From an uncultured Desulfobacterium sp. (lineage in GTDB: Bacteria > Desulfobacterota > Desulfobacteria > Desulfobacterales > Desulfobacteraceae): DNA of 6,577 bases. Of the stretch, positions 1-6,019 are shown piece by piece (the stretch's first letter is position 1; every line of letters starts with the position of its first letter). The notes below the pieces were generated by a model, which was not told where the DNA came from, searched no databases, and was given only the letters and a program-made list of their open reading frames with translations. The stretch lies in the NCBI GenBank assembly GCA_937124525.1, contig CAKZLA010000288.1, positions 1 to 6,577 on the forward strand. Reading direction: 5' to 3'. Made by a program: the position numbers and the translations under genes.

Positions 1-46
1 ATCTACCTTTGCCACGAAATAGGAGCTGTGCAATAACCTCTTGATA

Positions 47-289
47 TCATTTGCTGTCCCGCCTTATGGCGGTAGCCTCAAGTTCATTGATCAAACCAAT
101 TTTTTGGGCCAGAAGATGAATAACTCCAATACCTCCATGGGCAATACCTTTATGACGACCATCTATTTCATAGTGGATGTTGGATGCCTGGACCATAGGT
201 AATAATTGTTCTTTCCAATTTCGTTTTTTGGTCCTTTTACGAATTTTTTCCTTGCGTTTTTTTAATTTTTTATCGATAATCTTCTTCAC
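47..289 (-). pseudogene. Truncated IS1380-like transposase, N-terminal fragment
   Basis: The frame encodes 80 residues from a GTG start at 289, supported by GAAGGA eight bases upstream. The first 30 residues are strongly basic. Residues 37-66 contain NIHYEI and GGIGVIHLLAQKIGL, which resemble the N-terminus of IS1380-type DDE transposases as I remember them from deltaproteobacteria. After that the expected continuation is absent: a TGA at 47-49 ends the frame, although intact transposases of this type are several hundred residues long and the catalytic DDE region is missing. Beyond the stop the same frame is open for 15 codons to the window edge, so a nonsense mutation, or an internal deletion joining unrelated sequence, is possible. 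The product is almost certainly inactive. Confidence 0.6.
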
Positions 290-560
290 TCGAAATGTCC
301 TTCTTTTTATGTGTTCTTTTTTTTTTGCAAATCAATTATACACTGTAATTAAAGGTATTTCGAGCTTTTTTTTCGTTCTTTCATTAAAAACACGCTTGTT
401 TTAGGTCTAACTCAAGAGTCCTAAGTTCTCATAACTCATTGAAATCATTAAGGCCTATAAAATCAAGCTTTAAGGTGCAGGCTCTATAATTTCAAGGGGT
501 TAGCAAATCTCAATACACAACATGCAAAGAACTTAGGACTGACGAGTATCTAAAAAATGA
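290..560. other. AT-rich gap between the neuB-like gene and the transposase remnant
   Basis: These 271 bases lie between two minus-strand genes. Apart from the nested inverted repeats at 417-540, the stretch is made of long T runs on the plus strand (around 308-320 and 366-373) and shows no coding frame. The upstream terminal repeat of the insertion sequence, if it survives, should lie here, but I could not identify it without the other end. GAAGGA at 298-303 is the ribosome binding site for the transposase. Confidence 0.5.
417..540. repeat. 124-base segment bounded by a perfect 13-base inverted repeat
   Basis: AGTCCTAAGTTCT (417-429) is matched by AGAACTTAGGACT (528-540). Inside it, TTGAAAT (439-445) pairs with ATTTCAA (489-495), and CCTATAAA (454-461) can pair with TTTAAGG (469-475) with one bulge, so the arms are nested. 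It starts 20 bases beyond the stop of the neuB-like gene and lies upstream of the transposase remnant. It could be a small mobile element, an insertion-sequence end, or a folded 3' region of the neuB transcript. There is no T-run after the hairpin on the minus strand, so a simple intrinsic terminator is unlikely. Confidence 0.5.
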
Positions 561-1613
561 TTATTCAATATCACTAATCTTAAGTAAAGTGTCTTCAGGA
601 ATATCACGTTTTGTTTTACGGCCGATAAATCTATCGTAATAGGCTGGAGGCAGACCTGTCCCAGGTCTTTTACATGTCAAATCATTCTGAGTTAAAATAT
701 GGCCTTTCCTGAGATTTTTTTGGGAAACCAGACTTCTTCTTGCAAATTTGTGTGTATCAGTTTCGCAGGGCATTTTTTGTTTATGTGATTCTCCAAGAGA
801 TTTTTCCAAAATTCTAACATATTCAACCAATTGGGACAGTTTTTTTTCATCCAGGGACAACCAGTGATCTGCACTATCTGGAAGGGTTTTATCGAAAGTA
901 TAATGCTTTTCAATGAAACTTACTCCGTATAAAATTGAGGCCGCCGGAATAATGGTTCCAAGCGTATGATCACTCAGACCGATGAGATGTTTTTTAAATT
1001 CAGATGCAATATGTTTAATTGCATTTAAATTTGCATTTTCAGGTTCAGTTGGATAACATAGAGTGCATTGCATTATTCCTATATTGGTGCAGCCATTTTC
1101 CTCTATCACTTCAACGGCATTGCGTATTTCATCAATTGTTGATGCTCCTGTCGATAAAAGAACTGGGAGTTTTAAACTGCCTATATACCGTATAAATGGG
1201 ATGTTTGTAATGTCACCAGAAGCTATTTTAAATCCTTTCATTCCTATGTCAACCAGCATTTTTGCCGATTCGTTATCAAAGGGGGTTGATAAAAATTCTA
1301 TCCCGTATTGTTCACATAGAGAGAACAGTTTTTCATACTCTTTCCGACCAAATGAATCTAAAATTGAGTAGGAATCGTATTGACTTCCCTTATCATCCCT
1401 TTCTCCCTCCCAATTCCAAAAACGTGGTGCATCTCTAATTGTAAGGTTTTTCGCTTTATATGTTTGAAATTTGATAATGTCAGCACCAGCTCTTTTTGCT
1501 GTTTTAATGAGTTCTTCAGCATAATCCATTCTTCCAAGATGGTTAACGCCGGCTTCTGCGATAATTACGGTTTTCTTGCTTGAAAATTTTACCTTTCCTA
1601 TGTTAAAGTCCAT
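561..1613 (-). CDS. neuB: NeuB-family nonulosonic acid synthase
   Basis: This enzyme condenses phosphoenolpyruvate with an N-acetylmannosamine-type sugar to make sialic acid or a relative such as legionaminic or pseudaminic acid. The 350 residues match the usual length and two-domain layout. The TIM-barrel part has IAEAGVNH (18-25, with Glu20), IKFQTY (47-52, with Lys48), STPFD (109-113), KIASGDITN (129-137), LSTGAST (153-159), LSDHT (213-217) and IEKHYTFDK (234-242). His216 and His237 are the likely metal ligands. The C-terminal SAF (antifreeze-like) domain spans about 290-350 and includes KRPGTG (315-320), whose Arg316 matches the substrate-binding arginine of characterised NeuB. All expected key residues are present, so it should be active. 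GDITN leans toward the sialic or legionaminic branch rather than pseudaminic acid, but the exact product is unsettled. The start lies inside the end of the upstream transferase, with GAGAG before it. An A8 tract lies at 840-847. No neuA or neuC partner is in view. Confidence 0.93.
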   Translation of the reverse strand: MDFNIGKVKFSSKKTVIIAEAGVNHLGRMDYAEELIKTAKRAGADIIKFQTYKAKNLTIRDAPRFWNWEGERDDKGSQYDSYSILDSFGRKEYEKLFSLCEQYGIEFLSTPFDNESAKMLVDIGMKGFKIASGDITNIPFIRYIGSLKLPVLLSTGASTIDEIRNAVEVIEENGCTNIGIMQCTLCYPTEPENANLNAIKHIASEFKKHLIGLSDHTLGTIIPAASILYGVSFIEKHYTFDKTLPDSADHWLSLDEKKLSQLVEYVRILEKSLGESHKQKMPCETDTHKFARRSLVSQKNLRKGHILTQNDLTCKRPGTGLPPAYYDRFIGRKTKRDIPEDTLLKISDIE

Positions 1614-2268
1614 ATCTCTCTCTCACTATTTTTTTATAATGTTCTCTTTCGGTTTTTAATGTTAGGTTGTCACCATGGATATAATACCTGTACAAACCGA
1701 TAGGTAAATAAAACCCTTTGTATTTTGAGGTAACTCTTACCAAGAGATCATAATCTTCGCAGTTTTTTAAACGTTCATCATAGCCTTTAATTGTATTAAA
1801 AATTGTTTTTCTAAATAATACGCCTGCACCATGCTCATATAGCATTTCCATTGTGTTCAATTGAACCCGTTTCTCTTTAAAGCCTATTTCATTTACCCTA
1901 AAATGATCCGTGTATACATAATCAATATTGGGGTTTTCGATTAAAATATTGGACATTATATATATTGCCATTTTATTTAAAAAATCATCAGCATCCAATC
2001 TGATTACAAAATCTCCTGTGCTTCTTGCCAAACCGGTATTGGAAGCAGCGGCAACACCACGATTTTGGTTGTGTTTTAAGAAAATAACAGATTCTTTGAA
2101 CATGTTTATGATTCTTTCTGATTCATCAGTGGAGCCATCATCAACAACAATAATTTCAGTCTCAGTATTAAAAAAAAGAAGTTGATCTAAACATGACCTT
2201 ATAGCCCTGTCTATAAATTTAGCGCGATTGTAATTGGTAATAATAATGGATGTTTTATATTTAATCAT
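1603..2268 (-). CDS. Family 2 glycosyltransferase
   Basis: This 221-residue GT-A-fold enzyme probably adds one sugar from a nucleotide-sugar donor to the growing repeat unit on the cytoplasmic side of the membrane. The N-terminus has the usual first strand, SIIITNYNR (7-15). It is followed by IIVVDDGSTD (39-48), whose acidic pair contacts the nucleotide, and by NRGVAAASNTGL (69-80). RLDADD (90-95) contains the DxD metal-binding motif, and CEDYDLLVR (170-178) supplies the usual catalytic-base region. The core is complete; the protein is short but within the family's range and has no membrane anchor. AAGG lies five bases before the ATG. Its last codons overlap the start of the neuB-like gene by 11 bases, so the two are likely co-expressed. 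The specific linkage cannot be inferred. Confidence 0.92.
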   Translation of the reverse strand: MIKYKTSIIITNYNRAKFIDRAIRSCLDQLLFFNTETEIIVVDDGSTDESERIINMFKESVIFLKHNQNRGVAAASNTGLARSTGDFVIRLDADDFLNKMAIYIMSNILIENPNIDYVYTDHFRVNEIGFKEKRVQLNTMEMLYEHGAGVLFRKTIFNTIKGYDERLKNCEDYDLLVRVTSKYKGFYLPIGLYRYYIHGDNLTLKTEREHYKKIVRERYGL

Positions 2269-2402
2269 TAGCGCCTTATGTCTATTCAGTGTCGAAGATT
2301 AGCAAGCACATCTATAATTACGAATACAAATTATGGGATGAAAACACTTTGCCCGGGGACGGTTGATACTTACCTAAGAGCAACACCATTTGAATTCCAG
2401 CA
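2269..2402. other. 134-base gap with a GGGGACGG motif
   Basis: This gap lies between the capsule-type transferase and the family 2 transferase, both on the minus strand. It has a locally GC-rich patch, GCCCGGGGACGG at 2351-2362, that stands out from the AT-rich surroundings. GGGGACGG-type motifs recall repetitive extragenic sequences linked to Y1 transposases in many proteobacteria, but no stable hairpin partner is visible here. AAGG lies five bases before the ATG of the family 2 transferase and probably serves as its ribosome binding site. No terminator is evident, so read-through from the upstream gene is plausible. Confidence 0.4.
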
Positions 2403-3800
2403 TTACTTTATCGCAAAGTTTCCATTTGTTTTGTAAAGTATCTTTTTTAAAGACTCAACAACAGTCTCGGTATTTTTTTTGAGTGAAAAATTTTTAACAG
2501 ACGGGATATAGGATTCACGAAGAATTCCAGTTCCGCACTTATTGTATAGAACTCCGGTTTTCTTTTCCAAGTCGCCATGATCAATTTTATTGTTGACGAG
2601 ATCATCTATATTGATTTTGTCATTATATTGATAAACACCAGGCAAAGTTTTATACCATGCACCCCATCCAAATAATAAAACATTTTTATTGCCGGTAATT
2701 GCTTCCCATCCAACGGTTCCGACAATCGTTGAAACAAATTGAGAATTTTTTGTTAGTTCAAAACTATTGGCATCTTTTGATAAAAAAATAAGATTCGAAA
2801 TCATTTTTAATCTATAAAAAAACAAATTGTCTCTATATGCCCCTTTCTGTATGGGGTTTTCTTTAACATAGATGTACCAATCGTTGGGGATTAAAGCTGA
2901 TAACTTTTCGATGGCCAAAACTTGATCTACATAATTGCCAGCCCAAGCCGAACTGACTTTTTCCGGTTGGAAATGCAGTGGAAAATAGACAAACTTAGTT
3001 TTTAGAGAATAATCTGTCGTTACCATTTTTCTAAATTCTTTCTTATAGTTTCTTTCCGTATAGAACCTAAAGAAAGCCTGAGATCGCCGATCTTTTATAC
3101 AAAGTTCTTTTACAAGTCTTAAAAAATCGTTATTCTCGATAATGGCATTAATCCTTTTTTGATATTTTGAAAGATGAAAGAATTTTTTAAATGAAAAATT
3201 GCTTGTTTGACCCCGATTTTTTTTCATATAAAACCAATCTTTTTCAACTTTTTGTTCAATATCATACCTATTTATATTATCCAGCAGTGTTGATTTACTA
3301 AATGTCCCATAATCCCTATTATTGAAAAAATGAAAGAATTTATTAGGAAATTTTGATTGATCTAATATTAGTGTCTTTATATTATAGAATTTAGCGACTT
3401 GATAAAGTATATAATCCCAACCCATATGAGGCGTATCCCAGAAAACAACCAAGCTAATCTTATTTTTTAACAAGGAATAAGTATAAAACATATAATAAAT
3501 TCTAATCCGGTTGGACAATTCATGAAAGGATGCAGAATTGTAGCGATCGGTTCCCCAGTCTGTTTTTCGATACAACATGTCCAATATGAGATATCGATCT
3601 TCCAAAAGTTGTTCATAGAAGTCTTCGTGCTTGGGAAATATCTCTTGCGGCAGCGTGTAATTGGCTTTTAAATTTGTTAATTCTTCGACTGATGGTTTTT
3701 GAGTTCGTTGAATAACATTATCCCAATATCCTTCCTCTTTTAATTTTTCAATAATCCTGTCCCAGAGTTCTCCTCTTGCATGTACCCAAACTTGTTCCAT
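2403..3800 (-). CDS. Capsule-synthesis-type glycosyltransferase
   Basis: This 465-residue soluble protein resembles the large family of capsular polysaccharide and surface-carbohydrate transferases with a GT-B-like fold (Capsule_synth/KpsC-KpsS-like relatives). The N-terminal half has a strand and loop, VVFWDTPHMGWDY (118-130), and an IKTLILDQ strand (141-148). The C-terminal half carries the more typical signatures: VYFPLHFQPE (271-280), YVKENP (311-316), VGTVGWEA (360-367) and LLFGWGAWY (375-383). The last two resemble a glycine-rich nucleotide-sugar site. The open frame runs on to a TTG at 3821, but the ATG at 3800 has AGGAGA seven bases upstream, so I start there. No signal peptide or membrane segment is evident, fitting a cytoplasmic enzyme. 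Donor and acceptor are unknown; transfer of an acidic sugar is possible given the nearby neuB. The repeat-laden gap before it may mean it has its own promoter. Confidence 0.75.
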   Translation of the reverse strand: MEQVWVHARGELWDRIIEKLKEEGYWDNVIQRTQKPSVEELTNLKANYTLPQEIFPKHEDFYEQLLEDRYLILDMLYRKTDWGTDRYNSASFHELSNRIRIYYMFYTYSLLKNKISLVVFWDTPHMGWDYILYQVAKFYNIKTLILDQSKFPNKFFHFFNNRDYGTFSKSTLLDNINRYDIEQKVEKDWFYMKKNRGQTSNFSFKKFFHLSKYQKRINAIIENNDFLRLVKELCIKDRRSQAFFRFYTERNYKKEFRKMVTTDYSLKTKFVYFPLHFQPEKVSSAWAGNYVDQVLAIEKLSALIPNDWYIYVKENPIQKGAYRDNLFFYRLKMISNLIFLSKDANSFELTKNSQFVSTIVGTVGWEAITGNKNVLLFGWGAWYKTLPGVYQYNDKINIDDLVNNKIDHGDLEKKTGVLYNKCGTGILRESYIPSVKNFSLKKNTETVVESLKKILYKTNGNFAIK

Positions 3801-3807
3801 TAATACA

Positions 3808-3813
3808 TCTCCT
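3808..3813 (-). promoter_or_regulatory. Ribosome binding site fixing the capsule-type transferase start
   Basis: Read on the minus strand, AGGAGA lies seven bases before the ATG at 3800. It falls inside the longer open frame that begins with TTG at 3821, so it argues against that upstream start. It is the strongest Shine-Dalgarno match among the sugar genes in this window. Confidence 0.8.
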
Positions 3814-3953
3814 AACCCCAAAGTGAAAGGTTGTTGAACTTAGAACTTATATCCCGCATCTTTTGTTCACGAGTTTGTGGAATACCTTGGTCTCTTATTT
3901 TGGGGTACGACTAAACTTGAAAAGAGACTCCATTGGCCTTGGTTTTTTTGGGT

Positions 3954-4074
3954 TTGATCATAAGCTGGGCCACTATACGGATACCGAATATATATCATAC
4001 TCAATTGTCTGTAGTTACTGACTTTATTTTTAGACCCAAAAAAATCGGTTCAAAGTGGCCCATTTTATGACCAA
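3954..4074. repeat. 121-base imperfect inverted repeat resembling insertion sequence ends
   Basis: The arms are 3954-3974 and 4054-4074 and match at 18 of 21 positions when one is reverse-complemented; both contain TGGGCCACT preceded by TCATAA. Boxes of the type GTGGCCCA followed by TGACCA remind me of the repeated terminal motifs of IS21-family elements, but that is recollection and not a search result. No istA- or istB-like reading frame lies between or beside the arms, so if this is an insertion sequence it is reduced to its ends or is a non-autonomous derivative. It is unrelated in sequence to the element at 4203-4367. Confidence 0.5.
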
Positions 4075-4202
4075 CTCCGTTTTTTGTATGATTGGTTTAG
4101 AAAACTTCTGTCTAAATCACAAATTATGAAAATTGGATTGTTTTAATTATGGTCTCAATCTTTTAAATACTTCCTGCTTTATTTCTGCAAAACTTGAATT
4201 TT

Positions 4203-4367
4203 TTGGACCTGTGCGGAGAATATTACTTTAAAATATAATTACTTAAAGGTATAGTTTTTTAGTACTTTCACTGTTATTGTTTAATAACCGTTTTAGTGCA
4301 CAAGGTCCCAAAAAACAACCCTCATAACATATTGCTTCTAAAGATGATATTCTCCGCACAGGTCCAA
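4203..4367. repeat. 165-base element bounded by a perfect 21-base inverted repeat
   Basis: The arms are 4203-4223 and 4347-4367, exact reverse complements over 21 bases, with core TGTGCGGAGAATAT on the left and ATATTCTCCGCACA on the right. The 123 bases between them are AT-rich and non-coding. Related fragments occur nearby: GCACAAGGTCCCAA inside the element (4298-4311) resembles the outer part of the right arm, and GCGGAGATGAT just outside it (4381-4391) resembles the inner part of the left arm. Long perfect arms around a short non-coding core suggest a miniature inverted-repeat transposable element or joined ends of a deleted insertion sequence. I saw no target-site duplication. A very large RNA hairpin is the alternative reading. 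The repeat is certain; its class is not. Confidence 0.7.
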
Positions 4368-4453
4368 TGTTTTATATATTGCGGAGATGATTTTACGATA
4401 TATATCTATAGTTTTCATATTTTTTTCTTGATTTTTTGTGATGAGTCATGCGT

Positions 4454-6019
4454 CTAATGTTTTTCTGTTAGGTTGAAATTTTCAGGAGGCAAAAGTTTTA
4501 AAATTTTAAAAAATCTCGCCAGTCGGGGTTTTTTATCGGATAAATTTTTTAAAATTTTTTTTTCGTAATCGTTAAAGTAATTGCTTTTAAACTGAAGAAA
4601 AAAACCAGATGTAAACATTATGATGCCAAAGATCAATTGGTATAAAGCCGGAGGGGGGGAAATGAGCGATGCGAGAGTATTGATTCCAAAAGATAAGACT
4701 GTCCAGAATAAAATAATTTTAATAAAAAAAGAGCCCATTCCTTTAAAGCTCGTATCTTTTCGTACAAAATACCAGATAAACCCATTTTTACCCATGGTGG
4801 CAGTACCTGTGGCAAATACCGCTCCCCAAATTCCAAATAGTTTAATCAAAACAATATCTGCAATCAAATTGTATACAGCAAAAATTTTGCTATAAAGGAT
4901 TATGTCCGCCCTTTCTCTGAGTTGGGCCATTGTGCCAAAGGGGATTGAATTTAAAATGGTGAAAAAAAATATTCCGGTTAGAACCGAAGCGTATTCAATA
5001 AATTTGCTGTTGAAAAGAAAATTTATCATGTCGTCGCTGTACAATAATAAAAAAAAGAAACAAGGGATAGCAAAAAGTGAATTTATTTTTACAAGGCTTT
5101 GAAAAAGAAATCTTGGGGTATTTTCATCCTTGGACGCAGCTCCTATGGAAAAAAATGCTGGCTTAATAACATCTTTGAGGTATTTTAGAGGTAAGATAGA
5201 TGATATCTGGATGCTTAATTGCACACAAAATGCATATGCTCCCACCGCAGCCGGGTTTAGAAACATTACAATTATAAAATTGTCAAAATCTGAATTCAGT
5301 AAGCCCACACCGGAGTCGTTAAAGTTATAAAAAAGAGCATAGCGTGTCACCCTTTTTTTTTCTTGCCTGGATAGACCTTCTATGCTTCCACCGTTGACTG
5401 GGATTTTATTGAAATATACTATTTGAAATAGTGCAAATGTGAGAAGATTTGCTGATAAATCTATGATTATGACATACCATAAATTTTTATTAAAAATAAT
5501 AATTAAGCCATATCCCACAGCTTTTATCATGGAAAACAATACTGCAATTGATTTTGAATATTTATGAAGAAAATAAGATGAAAGACATATTTCAAGAATA
5601 TTGCGCTGTTGGTAAACAATAATAACAAGGGAGAAAAGCATGAAAAAAGATTTATATTGATCTATTTTTAATACAGGGGCTATTTCCTGCCAGAACAAAA
5701 GAATAAAACCCAGCACCGCTGCATCTGCCAATAGTCGTATGGCAGATGTCATTCTAAATAAATTGTGTGCTATTTTAAATTCACCTTTTTGATAATACTC
5801 AGGTATGTATCTTTGCAGTGTATTCCCAATACCCAATGAGGCAATGGTTCCTATCAGCCCGATGATGGAATAAAGAAGGTTGTAGATACCATAATCATTT
5901 TCAGAAAGAGCTCTGACAAGTAAAATCGTTGCAATAATGCCGCATATCTGCCCCAATGATTTAAAAATAAATGTATGCTTAATGGCATTGGTTGTTTTTT
6001 CTTTAATAGAGTCGGTCAT
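4454..6019 (-). CDS. Wzx-like polysaccharide flippase (MOP superfamily)
   Basis: This is an integral inner-membrane protein that likely flips an undecaprenyl-linked glycan repeat unit to the periplasmic face. From the chosen ATG it has 521 residues, normal for the family. A short charged N-terminus leads into many hydrophobic segments that I read as about 12 to 14 helices. The early segments carry the family-like signature SENDYGIYNLLYSIIG followed by LGIGNTLQRYIPEYY. A mid-protein loop has DNFIIVMFLNPAAVGAYAF, typical of this family. The C-terminus is a basic cytoplasmic tail rich in lysine. An in-frame ATG at 6040 would add seven residues. I prefer 6019 because its ATG overlaps the upstream TGA as ATGA (6016-6019), a usual sign of translational coupling; neither start has a good Shine-Dalgarno sequence. 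Two A9 tracts lie in the coding strand (5353-5361 and 4555-4563). The glycan substrate cannot be read from sequence. Confidence 0.9.
   Translation of the reverse strand: MTDSIKEKTTNAIKHTFIFKSLGQICGIIATILLVRALSENDYGIYNLLYSIIGLIGTIASLGIGNTLQRYIPEYYQKGEFKIAHNLFRMTSAIRLLADAAVLGFILLFWQEIAPVLKIDQYKSFFMLFSLVIIVYQQRNILEICLSSYFLHKYSKSIAVLFSMIKAVGYGLIIIFNKNLWYVIIIDLSANLLTFALFQIVYFNKIPVNGGSIEGLSRQEKKRVTRYALFYNFNDSGVGLLNSDFDNFIIVMFLNPAAVGAYAFCVQLSIQISSILPLKYLKDVIKPAFFSIGAASKDENTPRFLFQSLVKINSLFAIPCFFFLLLYSDDMINFLFNSKFIEYASVLTGIFFFTILNSIPFGTMAQLRERADIILYSKIFAVYNLIADIVLIKLFGIWGAVFATGTATMGKNGFIWYFVRKDTSFKGMGSFFIKIILFWTVLSFGINTLASLISPPPALYQLIFGIIMFTSGFFLQFKSNYFNDYEKKILKNLSDKKPRLARFFKILKLLPPENFNLTEKH

Larger units (their letters stand above)
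3822..4453. other. Repeat-rich gap with no credible gene
   Basis: About 630 very AT-rich bases separate the flippase from the capsule-type transferase. Both strands are full of stops, and I see no reading frame with a recognisable product. The stretch holds two different inverted-repeat elements, described separately, plus partial extra copies of one repeat. No convincing promoter could be picked out. There is no clear hairpin with a T-run directly after the flippase stop. Because neighbouring genes elsewhere in this locus overlap or lie close together, this gap probably reflects insertion, and perhaps loss of a gene, rather than ordinary spacing. Confidence 0.7.

Noticed and set aside
177..404. 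75-codon open frame on the plus strand
   Set aside because: It runs antisense to the transposase fragment and into T-rich non-coding DNA; its phenylalanine-rich product reflects the T runs and shows no recognisable domain.
417..540. Intrinsic terminator for the neuB-like operon
   Set aside because: The arms are nearly 100 bases apart and no T-run follows on the minus strand.
692..913. 73-codon minus-strand frame inside the neuB-like gene
   Set aside because: It is a shadow in another frame of a gene whose own frame carries all the NeuB motifs; it is relevant only to where slippage at the A8 tract might lead.
2318..2389. 23-codon minus-strand frame in the 134-base gap, beginning MVLLLGKYQP
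   Set aside because: The start is faintly like that of some glycosyltransferases, but it is very short, has only a weak ribosome binding site and contains no motif, so it is probably chance or at most a relic.
3822..3870. Possible promoter before the capsule-type transferase (TATAAG on the minus strand)
   Set aside because: No acceptable -35 hexamer at the right spacing; a TATAAG match alone is expected by chance in DNA this AT-rich.
3863..3958. Short plus-strand frame reading through codons such as HEFVEYLGLLFWG
   Set aside because: About 30 codons, no start with a ribosome binding site, and no protein family recognised; it runs into the inverted-repeat element.
3822..4453. CRISPR array
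   Set aside because: The repeats are inverted and few, with no regularly spaced direct repeats or spacers.
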